The notes under the pieces were generated by a model, which did not search any database, was not told the origin of the DNA, and saw nothing but the letters and a program-made list of their open reading frames with translations. A DNA stretch of 64,000 nt, taken from contig CAZECM010000005.1 of the NCBI GenBank assembly GCA_964510785.1, forward strand, positions 1 through 64,000. The letters run 5' to 3'. Source of the DNA: JAAYZM01 sp964510785 (GTDB lineage: Bacteria > Actinomycetota > Actinomycetes > Actinomycetales > Cellulomonadaceae). Within the stretch, counting starts at the first letter, position 1. Every line of letters starts with the position of its first letter. The position numbers and the translations under genes were made by a program. Positions 45,271 to 53,789 of the stretch are shown here, piece by piece.

Positions 45271-48200
45271 CTCGGTGCTGACGAGCGCCTCGGTGTCGAC
45301 GTCGCAGCCCTGCGGGAGGTCCGCGTGGCCCGTCTTGGTCGCGACCTTCGCGCCGCTCGGGCTCTTGCAGATCTCGAACTCGTCGACGACGTCGCCCGAC
45401 TCCCACTCGATGGCCCGGTAGTGCAGGCGACCGCCGTCGACGGCGATGTCCTGGTAGGTGCGGACCTTCTCGTAGGCGGTGACGCGCTCGGCGCCGTTGT
45501 CGGTCCAGTTGTTGGCCGGTCCGGTCTCGAGGTCGTAGGACTTCGGCCCGAGGACGGAGACGACGTAGACGGGGCCGCTCTGCAGGCCTCGGCTGCCCTC
45601 GACGTTGTTGGCCTTCAGGTGGCCACGCCCGTAGGTGTGGTCGTGACCCTGCAGCACGAGGTCGACGTCGTGGGACTCGATGACGTCGAGCAGCGCCTCG
45701 CGCAGGTGGGAGTTGTCCCGCCCGGTCGACGTCGAGAACACCGGCTGGTGGATCGAGACGACCGACCACCGGCCGGGGTTGTCCTCGAGGACCTCGTCGA
45801 GCCAGTCGGCCTGGATCTGGAACCAGTAGGAGAACATGTTGAAGTCCTCGGCGCAGTCGACCTGGGCCAGGTCCTCCACCGCCGGGAGCATGTCACCGAT
45901 CTGCGTGGTGCCACCGAGCGTGACGAACCGCACGCCCTGGTAGTCGGTGTAGTAGACGACGTCCGCCATGGACCGGGTCATCTTCTGCTCGTAGAGCAGC
46001 TCGCACGTGCCGGGGGCCGAGGTGGGCACCGGACCGTTGTGGGGGACGGTGAAGCTCTCCCGCCAGATGGGCCCGAGGTTCCCGCGGACGTACTCGTGGT
46101 TGCCGGCCACCGGGAGCTGCACGATGCTCGCGAGCTCGGCGGGCGTGGCTCCGAACCACTCGCCCCACTGGTCGTCCATGTCGGCGTGGTTGATGAGGTC
46201 GCCGGCGTGGAGCACGAGGTCGGAGTCCTGCAGCGCGGCGTACGCCTCCTTGACGGCCGGGTCCCAGTGGCGACGCAGGTCGTTCTGGGCGTCGCCGAGA
46301 TACATGAAGGAGAACGGCTCGGCGCTCGCGGCGGCCGTCGTGAAGGTGTGGTCGAGCGTCACGTCCTCGCCGAGGCCCACCCGGTACGTGTACGAGGTGC
46401 CCGGGGTCAGCCCGGTGAGCTGCACCGAGTGCGACCGCGAGCGGTAGCTCCCCTCGGCCGCGCTGTCGACCTCGATCGACTCACCCGTCCGAGCGGGCAC
46501 CGTCTGGGCCGCGGCCGGTCCGGACTCGGTGGGCCAGTAGGTGATCTCGCCGGCCGTGACGGACTCGGCGGTGCGCCACGTGACGTTGGCCGCGGTCGCG
46601 TTCTCCTCGGCCGGGGTCAGGATCACGCGGTCCGGCGCCGTCGTCGGCTGGTAGGAGACGAACGGCAGCTCCGGCTCCGGCTCGGGTTCCGGCTCCGGGT
46701 CGGGACCCTCGCCCTCGCCGGGCGCGGGGAGCTCGGCGCCGTTGCGCGCCACGGCCACGTAGCCGACCTCGGACGTCGAGAGGTCGAGCTTGCCGCCGCT
46801 CGTGATGAGGACGTGCTCGATGAGGAAGCGTGCGCTCCCCACGGGGTTGAGCTCGACCGTGAGCTCGACGCTCGCCTCGACGTGCAGGCCGGTCGCGACC
46901 GCGACGTCGGCGTCGGCCTGGGTGGGCTGACTGACGACGACGTCGACCTCCGCCGTCGCGACCCCGACGAGCTCGCTCGTGTCGGCGATGTAGTCACCGA
47001 TCTCGACACCCATGCTCTCGAGGACCGCCGGGACGTCCGTGATCTCGGAGTGGAAGGTCTTGGTGATCGGCTCGGAGATCTGGCCGTCGACCAGTCCGTC
47101 ATCGGCGGTGAGCTCCTCACCGAACACCGTGACGGTCTCGACCCGTGCCACGGCCGTGGTGGGCTGCGCGTCGTCGTCGGGCGCGGTGACCGTGGCGGTG
47201 ATGCCGGTGGCCTCGACGAGGTCGGTCATGCCGATGACGCCGCCGATGCGGCCCTTGTCGTCGAAGGCCTTGTCGGTGACCGTGAAGCTCTCGACCGTGA
47301 CGGTCGAGGTCATGCCGGTCGCGTCGTGCTCGTTGCGGACCGTCGTGGGGCCGTAGACGACACCGGCGGGCAGGTCGCCCACGCCCGGGCCGGAGGGGCG
47401 CTGACCGGCGGGGTAGGTCCGCTCGATGAACTGACCGGGGCGCGGTGTGCCCGTCTCCGCGTGGCGGAAGGTGCCGGGCTCGCCGAAGCCGAAGCCGCTC
47501 GCGAGCTCGGCGTTGATGAGGCCCGCGAACGTACCGCCGCTCGCCTCGCCCGAGAGGATCAGCTCTTGCGCGCCGATGCGTAGCGGGGAGGCCAGGGCGG
47601 CGGAGTCCGAGGCGATCGGGCCGGACTGGTTGACCATGAGGCGGGCCTCGGTCGTGGCGGCCTCGATGCCGTCCGCGTCGGTGAAGACGGCGCGCACCTT
47701 GAGGCCGTCCCACGCGACGCTCGCCGGGAGCGTGAGCGTCGGGGTGGCCGCGCTCGGGAACGCCGAGGCGTCGATGGTGGTCCATGCCCCGCCGAGAGCG
47801 GTCTGGAACTGCCAGACGACGGTGGGTGCGGGCGAGCCCGCGGCGGCAGCCGTGAAGACCGCGTCCTGCCCGGAGTCGATCGTGAGGTCCTCGGGGTGAC
47901 GCGTGATCTCGAGGGGCTCGGTCACGGTGAGCGTGCCCGCGCTGACGCTGCCGCCGGGGGTGCTCACCACGACGGGCCGGTCGGTACCACCGGAGCCCGT
48001 TGGCACGAGGAAGCTGACCTCGGTGCCGTCGGTGCTGACCATGACGTCCGTGGCGGCCACGCCGCCCACGGTGACCGAGGTGGCACCGGGGACGAAGAAG
48101 GTGCCGGTCACGGTCACGCGGTCTCCGCGGACGGCGACATCGGTGCTGATACCCGTCACGGTCGGCGGGTCGACGGGCTCCGGCTCCTCGCCACCCTCGA

Positions 48201-49200
48201 TCCCCGTGAACTCGCCCGCGAAGGTCGCGGCGAAGATCTGGTTGTCCGCGACGAGGTGCACGTCGAGGAGCGCACCGGCGCCCACCGAGGTGGCCCGGAG
48301 GTCGAGCACCATGTCGACGCGCACGTCGAGACCACCCGTGGGCGGCGTCGAGACCGTCACCTCGAGCTCGCCCGTCACGTGCGCGGTCTCGATGAGGTCC
48401 GCGTACTCCGCGATGTCCTCCGGGTCGAGCCCCAGTCCCGCGCCGAGCTCGGCGAAGTCGTCGCTCTCGACCGCGTGGCTGCGCGTGACCGGCTCGGCGA
48501 GCAGCCCGTCCGGGGTCGCCACCGGCTCGCCGAGGACGGTGAGGCCCTCGACGGTGGTCGCGACCGTCGGCTCGCCCGTGACCGGCCGGTGCTCGACCGT
48601 GGTCACGTGGGCGGCCGTGACGATCTTCGCGGCGTCGCCCGTGAGCTGGAGGACGGCGCCCGCCTTGTCGTTGAGCTCCATGACGTCGACGGCCGCGTCG
48701 TTGATCTGTGTCGTCGCGGTCAGCCCGGTGGGGTCGATCTCGATCCGGTCGCTCGAGGCACCGAGCCGCAGCCCGCCCTCGACGTCGTCGATCTTGTCGG
48801 GACGGTTCGCCTCGACCTCGGCGAGCGTCCAGCCGTACTCCGGCTTCCACTGCAGGCCGACGAGGTCCGCTTGGGCGAAGCCGCGCTCGGCGAGGCCGTC
48901 CCCGGCGCCGTCCGGCTCGGGAGCGTCAAGTCCGGGCAGCTCATAGACCCCGCGGTCGCCCAGCCCGTGCCCGAGCTCCGACGTGATCAGCCCCGCCATC
49001 GCGCCCGTGGCACGGACCGCCTCGACGGCGATCGGGTTCAGCTCGGCGCGGGCGGGCGTGGTCGCGAAGCCGACGGGGGCCAGTGCCACCGCCGTCGTCG
49101 GGATGGCGACGAGCGTCGACGCCACGAGTGCCACGAGCGTGGACCCGGCTAGAAGTTTCCTGACGGGCGCCTGCAGCGACCCTGGTGCTGTGACGGACAT
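44194..49200 (-). CDS. Giant secreted metallophosphoesterase with repeat domains
   Basis: Predicted exported enzyme of 1668 residues. A signal peptide (~1-50, ending TPARA) is followed by two copies of an unassigned domain (~47-330 and ~535-820). Between them lie a TIG-like and an Ig-like domain. A purple-acid-phosphatase Fn3-like domain (~855-960) and a metallophosphoesterase domain (~960-1230) come next, the latter with metal motifs YLGDAQND, HAGDLINHADM, AGNHEY, VVSIHQPVF and QGHDHTYGR. Four WLRDG repeats end the protein. The start at 49200 has GGGGAG upstream. It probably hydrolyses phosphoesters outside the cell; the substrate is unknown. It is the first gene of a two-gene unit with the repeat protein at 38060-44113. 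Confidence 0.85.
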   Translation of the reverse strand: MSVTAPGSLQAPVRKLLAGSTLVALVASTLVAIPTTAVALAPVGFATTPARAELNPIAVEAVRATGAMAGLITSELGHGLGDRGVYELPGLDAPEPDGAGDGLAERGFAQADLVGLQWKPEYGWTLAEVEANRPDKIDDVEGGLRLGASSDRIEIDPTGLTATTQINDAAVDVMELNDKAGAVLQLTGDAAKIVTAAHVTTVEHRPVTGEPTVATTVEGLTVLGEPVATPDGLLAEPVTRSHAVESDDFAELGAGLGLDPEDIAEYADLIETAHVTGELEVTVSTPPTGGLDVRVDMVLDLRATSVGAGALLDVHLVADNQIFAATFAGEFTGIEGGEEPEPVDPPTVTGISTDVAVRGDRVTVTGTFFVPGATSVTVGGVAATDVMVSTDGTEVSFLVPTGSGGTDRPVVVSTPGGSVSAGTLTVTEPLEITRHPEDLTIDSGQDAVFTAAAAGSPAPTVVWQFQTALGGAWTTIDASAFPSAATPTLTLPASVAWDGLKVRAVFTDADGIEAATTEARLMVNQSGPIASDSAALASPLRIGAQELILSGEASGGTFAGLINAELASGFGFGEPGTFRHAETGTPRPGQFIERTYPAGQRPSGPGVGDLPAGVVYGPTTVRNEHDATGMTSTVTVESFTVTDKAFDDKGRIGGVIGMTDLVEATGITATVTAPDDDAQPTTAVARVETVTVFGEELTADDGLVDGQISEPITKTFHSEITDVPAVLESMGVEIGDYIADTSELVGVATAEVDVVVSQPTQADADVAVATGLHVEASVELTVELNPVGSARFLIEHVLITSGGKLDLSTSEVGYVAVARNGAELPAPGEGEGPDPEPEPEPEPELPFVSYQPTTAPDRVILTPAEENATAANVTWRTAESVTAGEITYWPTESGPAAAQTVPARTGESIEVDSAAEGSYRSRSHSVQLTGLTPGTSYTYRVGLGEDVTLDHTFTTAAASAEPFSFMYLGDAQNDLRRHWDPAVKEAYAALQDSDLVLHAGDLINHADMDDQWGEWFGATPAELASIVQLPVAGNHEYVRGNLGPIWRESFTVPHNGPVPTSAPGTCELLYEQKMTRSMADVVYYTDYQGVRFVTLGGTTQIGDMLPAVEDLAQVDCAEDFNMFSYWFQIQADWLDEVLEDNPGRWSVVSIHQPVFSTSTGRDNSHLREALLDVIESHDVDLVLQGHDHTYGRGHLKANNVEGSRGLQSGPVYVVSVLGPKSYDLETGPANNWTDNGAERVTAYEKVRTYQDIAVDGGRLHYRAIEWESGDVVDEFEICKSPSGAKVATKTGHADLPQGCDVDTEALVSTEAPEILGTPEVGQTVHATRGLWSLPGVEVSYQWLRDGAPIAGATARSYAVGRADLGAVLAVRVDASVDGRQATATSAPGAPVRAGIFASEQAPVVSGRSQVGHRLSVGGTRWSQQPDAVSYQWLRDGAAIAGATSAGYVLAAADHDATISVRLTARLVGFEAIAVTSGSTAPVAAGVLTRLGAPTIKGTQRVGKRLTATTGSWSTPVTVGFQWLRNGQPIAGATTAAYTLTPADHKGRISVRVSVAARGFVSTTTTSATTGTIEPAPNKTVRKPKVTGKALVGRTVRVKSGAWSAPKARVTYQWLRNGKAIKGATKVSYRIKKADTKARLKVRVTVTAPGYEKVRVTATLSGRVKPKQR

Positions 49201-49452
49201 GAAGTGTCGACTCTCCCCAACGGCTTGGACGTCTTGGCCTCTCGGCACTCGAGAGCCAAGCCGTCGCAGGCCAACGGGGCGTCAACGACCGGCCAACGTC
49301 ACGCGAAGAAGGGTGGTGCCCAGACGAAGAGATGGTGTCCGGAAGTGAGACAGCGCGTCCGAAGCGGCATGATCCGCCCTAATCTCCCGCGCGCCGGGTG
49401 GCTGCGCGCGGTCGCGGGCGACCGGTGCCGGCGTGCTGCGGGGGAGGTCGCC

Positions 49453-50229
49453 TCAGTTGAGGGCGCGCGTCGAGGCGGGGATCACGCCGTCGGCGTAGAG
49501 GCTCTTCGCGACGTCCTGAAAAGCCGTGAGCGCGACCCGCTGCGTCGTCGGGCCGTAGGAGACCCGGGCGACGCCGAGCGCCTCGTACTCCGCGGCGGCG
49601 AGCGCGCCGGGCAGGCCGATGACGCTGATCTTGCGCTCCCCGATCCCCGCGACGAGCTCGCGAGTCACGTCGGCGTCGAGCACTCCCGGCACGAAGACGA
49701 TGTCGGCCCCCGCGTCGAGGTAGGCGCGCCCGCGCTCGATCGCGTCGGCGACCTTCTCGGCGACGGGCTTGTCGCCCCCGCGCACGAACGCGTCCGTGCG
49801 GGCGTTGAGCGAGAACGGCACGCCCTCGGCCTCGCCCGCGCCGACGACGGCGGCCACCCGGGCAGCCGCCTCTGCTACGGGAAGCAGCCGGTCCTCGACG
49901 TTGGCACCCACGATGCCGACGCCGATCGCACGGCGCGTCGTCTCGGCCGGGTCGTCGTAACCGTTGTCGAGGTCGGCGCTCACCGGGACGTCTCCCGCGG
50001 CCGCGACGACGCGCCCCACCATGTCGAGCGTGAGCTCGAGGGGGATGGTCCCGTCCGGATAGCCGAAGGTCGCGGCGATCGAGTGGCCCGCCGTGGCGAG
50101 CGCCCTGGTCTCGGGCAGGTCGAGGATCGCCTTCGCAGAGACGACGTCCCACACGTTGACGACCCGGAGGATCTCGGGGGCGGCGTGGAGCTCGCGGAGG
50201 GTACGGGCACGATCAGCGGTGGAGGTCAT
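49453..50229 (-). CDS. PEP mutase / isocitrate lyase family protein
   Basis: Cytosolic TIM-barrel enzyme of 258 residues. Family marks are VVNVWDVVSAK near the N-terminus, PVSADLDNGYDD (metal-binding aspartates), GANVEDR, FSLNARTDAF and GADIVFVPG. The short length and missing lyase KKCGH loop place it with the PEP mutase-like, oxaloacetase-type members often annotated as isocitrate lyase/phosphoenolpyruvate mutase, not with true isocitrate lyase. The exact substrate is unknown. It is 67 bp downstream of the HAD phosphatase gene on the same strand. Confidence 0.88.
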   Translation of the reverse strand: MTSTADRARTLRELHAAPEILRVVNVWDVVSAKAILDLPETRALATAGHSIAATFGYPDGTIPLELTLDMVGRVVAAAGDVPVSADLDNGYDDPAETTRRAIGVGIVGANVEDRLLPVAEAAARVAAVVGAGEAEGVPFSLNARTDAFVRGGDKPVAEKVADAIERGRAYLDAGADIVFVPGVLDADVTRELVAGIGERKISVIGLPGALAAAEYEALGVARVSYGPTTQRVALTAFQDVAKSLYADGVIPASTRALN

Positions 50230-50296
50230 ACGGCCACGCTAGCCGTGGCCCCGCGGGCTGTCACCAGGTGGGCGCCGGGCCCTGGTCCGGGGGTGC

Positions 50297-51160
50297 TCAG
50301 GAGAGCAGGTGCGCCATCACGGCGAGGACGCCGGCCTGCCGGTTCGACGGCGCGACGAACCGGGCCCTGGCGAGCACCTCGGGGTGGGCGTTCGCCATCG
50401 CGAAGGAGAGCTCGGCGGAGTCGAGCAGCTCGAGGTCGTTGAGGTAGTCACCGAAGGCCACCGTCTGGGCTGGCGTGACACCGAGAGCGCGCTGGAGGGC
50501 CCTCACCCCCACGCCCTTGTTCGCCTCGGGGTGCATGACGTCCACCCAGTGCGTGCTCGAGACGACCACCTGGTGGTCGCGCGCGACCTCGCGGAGCACC
50601 GTCGCGGCCGTGGACTCGGCATCGTCGAAGTCGAAGACGGCGACCTTGAGGACGTCGTCTTCGACCACCGTGAGGTCCTCGACGATCTCGAGGCTCGCGT
50701 AGTACTTCTTCACCTCCGCGACGAACGGGGCGTCGCGGCGCTCGATGTACGCGCTGCGTACTCCGCACACGACCAGACCGACGTCCGCCGCACGGGTCGC
50801 GCGCGCGAGCTCGATCACGTGCCGCACCGCGTCCTTCTCGACGAGCGACGTGGCGATCGAGCGACCCTCGTGGACCACCAGGGTCCCGTTCTCCGCGACG
50901 AACGACCCGTCCCCGTCCCCGAACATCTGCGCGAGCGTCGCGTACTGGCGTCCGCTCGCCGGCACGAACGTGATGCCGCGCTCGCGCATGGCCGCGCGCA
51001 TCGGGACGAAGCCCTCGGGCAGCTCCCCCGTCGCGGTGAGCAGCGTGCCGTCCATGTCGCACACGACGAGCCGCACGTCATGACCCTGCGGGTCGATCGA
51101 CGCCCACGGCGCGGGCGTCGCCCGGTTCTCGAGGGTGGGCGTCGGCAGCGGGGTGTTCAC
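50297..51160 (-). CDS. Cof-type HAD-IIB phosphatase
   Basis: Soluble hydrolase of 287 residues with the four HAD motifs: CDMDGTLL (nucleophile and acid aspartates), VPASGRQ, the lysine in HPEANKGVG, and VAFGDYLNDLELL. The C2-type cap lies between motifs II and III. Such enzymes remove phosphate from sugar phosphates or cofactors such as FMN and PLP. The GTG start at 51160 is preceded by GGAAGGA. It is the last chromosomal gene before the mobile-element junction. Confidence 0.93.
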   Translation of the reverse strand: MNTPLPTPTLENRATPAPWASIDPQGHDVRLVVCDMDGTLLTATGELPEGFVPMRAAMRERGITFVPASGRQYATLAQMFGDGDGSFVAENGTLVVHEGRSIATSLVEKDAVRHVIELARATRAADVGLVVCGVRSAYIERRDAPFVAEVKKYYASLEIVEDLTVVEDDVLKVAVFDFDDAESTAATVLREVARDHQVVVSSTHWVDVMHPEANKGVGVRALQRALGVTPAQTVAFGDYLNDLELLDSAELSFAMANAHPEVLARARFVAPSNRQAGVLAVMAHLLS

Positions 51161-51290
51161 GGCGAATCCTTCCTGCGCAGCGTCACACCGGGCCGAGCAC
51201 GATCACGTGCGGCGCGGACGGACGCTGCTCACGACGGCCGCGCGGGCCGGAAAAGCCGAACGGCGCCCCGTAGGACGCCGCTCGTCGGTG

Positions 51291-51338
51291 TGCGCCCGAA
51301 GGGATTCGAACCCCCAACCTTCTGATCCAAAGTCAGAT
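51291..51338 (-). other. tRNA-Gln(TTG) 3' half: attachment-site core at the element's left end
   Basis: The minus strand holds an anticodon arm TCTGA-CTTTGGA-TCAGA (51337 to 51321, anticodon TTG at 51330-51328), a T-arm with loop TTCGAAT, the acceptor strand CGGGCGC and discriminator A at 51291, with no encoded CCA. The sequence 5' of it cannot supply the acceptor GCGCCCG or a canonical D-arm. It is therefore the duplicated 3' end left by site-specific integration, next to an integrase gene. Confidence 0.75.
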
Positions 51339-51533
51339 GGCTCGTCCCGTTCGGACCTAGCATCCCACGAGTTCATCGACAACATCTTCGATCGGAGAGC
51401 CGCGTAAGCCACCCTCCTGGCGCACGGTGCGCGCTTCCTACGCCCCGGTAGTCACCTGAATGGGGGCGTGTGGACAAGGTGTTATCACCCACTTCGCGTG
51501 CAAACATCCCTTCGACTGACTTGGAGGGGGCGA

Positions 51534-52421
51534 ATGGCTCAGGTGCGACATCTGCGCCTCGTGGGGGCGGAGGATCCGTGGCCGAGCGAGCTCGTGGCGG
51601 ATTGGGAACTCTGGATGAGGTCTCAGGGACTCTCGCCGCGGACGATCGGTGAGAGAACACGGATCGTTCGTCAAGCGGCACGCGAGATGGGTGTGGAGGC
51701 CGGCGCCTTCACGCCTCGGTGCATCCAGGCGTGGCTCGCAGGCCAAGCGCGCCCGTCGACTCGGGTCACCTACTACTCCGCGCTCACGGCGTGGTCGCAG
51801 TGGCTCGTGCGACTTGAGCATCGAGTGGACGACCCCACGATGAAGGTCCCGCGGCCCAGGGCTATGAAAGGGCGGCCCAGGCCCGTCGCCACCGAGCACC
51901 TGAACGCCGTCCTCGAGCTCAAGCTGGCGACGGAGACTCGAACCAAGATCCTCCTCGCCGCCTACGCGGGCCTGCGGGCGAGTGAGATCGCGAAGTTCCA
52001 GGGCCGGTGGGTGGACGCCATCGCTGGCACAGTCCGAGTTCTCGGTAAGGGCGGAAGCGACGACGTCATCCCCCTGCACCCGATCCTTGCCCGTGAAGCG
52101 CAGGTTTACCCCCGGCGCGGGTACTGGTTCCCATCACCGACGCGGCCTGGCGAGTCTGTTCATGGTGCGTCGGTCACCAACGTTATCTCCGATGCGTTCA
52201 GCCGCGTTGGAGTCGACGCGACCGCGCACCAGGTGCGGCACTGGTTTGCCACGACCCTCATAAGGGAAGGCGTCGACGTCCGAGTGGTCCAGGAACTGAT
52301 GCGCCACAAGTCTCTGAACACGACCGCGATCTACACCGAGGTAGTCGACACGACGCGGCGGGAGGCGATCGATCACCTCCCCAAGCTTTCTGGCACATGG
52401 GCGACGGACGTGCTCTGGTAG
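51534..52421 (+). CDS. Tyrosine recombinase / integrase of the mobile element
   Basis: Site-specific recombinase of 295 residues, XerC/D-like in size. The N-terminal SAM-like core-binding domain (~15-100) is followed by the catalytic domain with AGLRASEI (arginine near 148), HQVRHWF (His-x-x-Arg, near 233), MRHKSLNT (second histidine) and the nucleophile tyrosine in AIYTEV (near 267). GGAGGGGG precedes the ATG at 51534. It lies 196 bp from the tRNA fragment, the usual place for the integrase of a tRNA-targeting integrative element. Confidence 0.92.
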   Translation: MAQVRHLRLVGAEDPWPSELVADWELWMRSQGLSPRTIGERTRIVRQAAREMGVEAGAFTPRCIQAWLAGQARPSTRVTYYSALTAWSQWLVRLEHRVDDPTMKVPRPRAMKGRPRPVATEHLNAVLELKLATETRTKILLAAYAGLRASEIAKFQGRWVDAIAGTVRVLGKGGSDDVIPLHPILAREAQVYPRRGYWFPSPTRPGESVHGASVTNVISDAFSRVGVDATAHQVRHWFATTLIREGVDVRVVQELMRHKSLNTTAIYTEVVDTTRREAIDHLPKLSGTWATDVLW

Positions 52422-52846
52422 CCCTGACCACGATCCGCTCTGCATACGAGGTACTCCAAGACTCGCCCGCCGGCGAGGCCGCGTCCGCCCAAGAACTGCT
52501 CCCGGCGGTTGGGTGGCTCTCGCCAGACTTCGAACCGAGAACGCGACGTCCTGCTCGTCATGTGGCAGGTACTGCGGATGGGGTCAGTCCTGCCGATCTA
52601 CGGATTGGACACCCACGTGGGGACGCCCCGATCATCGAGTCGAAGACCCAGAGGGTGGAGGCGGGGTTCCGTCCGCATGGTCCCGCGGATCACTTTGAGG
52701 TTGAGCCGTTCGCCCAAGGGTCCGTCCAGGTTCTCGGCACCTCGAGACGCCCACGCATGGACTATGACTCTGAGCACCCCACGATGGATGACGCGCGCAC
52801 CCAAGGCGATCCCGCGTAGGGGGTAGGGGTAAGGGCGATTGCAGAA
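52422..52846. other. 425-bp stretch without a supportable gene
   Basis: Several short open frames exist on both strands, but none has a ribosome site, recognisable domain or consistent codon bias. No tRNA, strong hairpin or insertion-sequence end is seen. It may hold regulatory or attP-arm sequence of the element, or gene debris. Confidence 0.5.
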
Positions 52847-53572
52847 CTACCGGCTCTCGGAGGCCCTCCTCTCGAGAACGGGGTAATCCAGAGCACAGAG
52901 AGCCGCGATCTGCTGCAGAAGCCGCTCCAACCTTATGACCTGAGCCATGTACTCGAATAGGTTCCGAGTCCTATCCCCAACGAGCTCTTCAGCGAGCTCG
53001 AATGCGTGCGTCAAACGAGTGGTGACGGACTGGGCTGTCCCGGGCGCCCACGAGGCGGCGTTGCCTTTCGCCACTTCCTCTTGAAGCGAGGCGCTCAGCG
53101 CGGGAATCACATCCGCTACTTTCTGACCGTAGTTCTGAAGGGAGGCGACAAGCGCTAGGTACGCCTCCGTGTCGGCACCTTGGGGGACCAGGACGAGGCC
53201 CCGGTCGAGAATCTCCCTGGCACGCGAAGACCAAGCCCCAACGGCCCCGTCTATGGTGTACGTGAACAGGGCCACCTTCTCCGCCTCACCGAGCGCGACC
53301 GCAGCCCTTGTGTACCCCGAGAACGCGTAGAAGATTGGTGTGCCTGGGCGTGAGGCCCCTGCCCCGAGCAAGTTCTGCACCAGTGGAGCACTCACCGGCT
53401 GCAACTGGTGCTTGACCTGCGCGTACCCGCCGTCAGAGGCAACATCGAGCCCACGGTCGGCACCAGCACCGGTAGGGGTGGCGTCGTCCAGACCGAGTAC
53501 CTGCATGTGAGCTGCGGCGAACCGCTCAGCGGCCTGCCATGACTCGATTAGAACTGTGCCGTCAGCGTCCAT
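52847..53572 (-). CDS. Mrr-like restriction endonuclease domain protein
   Basis: Protein of 241 residues. The N-terminal part (~30-115) has the PD-(D/E)xK arrangement of Mrr-type nucleases: GADRGLDVASDGGYAQVKHQ, in which the aspartate of GLDV and the QVK pair are the expected catalytic residues, then VQNLLGAG as in Mrr helices. The C-terminal ~110 residues are helical and unassigned. Base composition is visibly less GC-rich than in neighbouring genes, a sign of separate origin. It may defend the element or attack modified DNA. It is transcribed toward the integrase. Confidence 0.7.
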   Translation of the reverse strand: MDADGTVLIESWQAAERFAAAHMQVLGLDDATPTGAGADRGLDVASDGGYAQVKHQLQPVSAPLVQNLLGAGASRPGTPIFYAFSGYTRAAVALGEAEKVALFTYTIDGAVGAWSSRAREILDRGLVLVPQGADTEAYLALVASLQNYGQKVADVIPALSASLQEEVAKGNAASWAPGTAQSVTTRLTHAFELAEELVGDRTRNLFEYMAQVIRLERLLQQIAALCALDYPVLERRASESR

Positions 53573-53670
53573 ATCTGGAGCGTAGCGCTCGGGTCTGTTG
53601 CACGGATAGCGCTACTGGAAGGATGCGCACCGTGCAGCAAGCCCACTGACACGGCAGCACGCCTTCCAGC

Positions 53671-53682
53671 GGTCAGGTGACC
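53671..53682. repeat. GGTCAGGTGACC palindrome, outlying copy
   Basis: Same 12-mer as the array at 54009-54221, here in the non-coding leader 119 bp before the zinc-finger gene. It shows that the motif is conserved outside coding sequence. Confidence 0.6.
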
Positions 53683-53789
53683 CCCCCCTTTCACCTGTGC
53701 CCCGCACTCAGTAGGCCTCGCTCGGAACCCCACCGCAGGATCCGCGGCGCGCCGCCGTATCAGTACCAGCTTCAATCGCCACGGACCTC

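Noticed and set aside
44026..47583. 1185-codon plus-strand frame opposite the phosphoesterase
   Set aside because: Shadow frame; the opposite strand has signal peptide, metal motifs and repeats.
49201..49452. Riboswitch in the leader of the secreted phosphoesterase operon
   Set aside because: Some short direct repeats (CGTTG) are present, but no known riboswitch core could be matched and no convincing terminator pair was found.
51291..51375. Complete, functional tRNA-Gln
   Set aside because: The 3' half is perfect, but the sequence 5' of the anticodon stem cannot pair as acceptor (needs GCGCCCG) or as a normal D-arm.
52397..52819. 140-codon plus-strand frame after the integrase
   Set aside because: Overlaps the integrase end, has no ribosome site, no recognisable domain and no coding bias.
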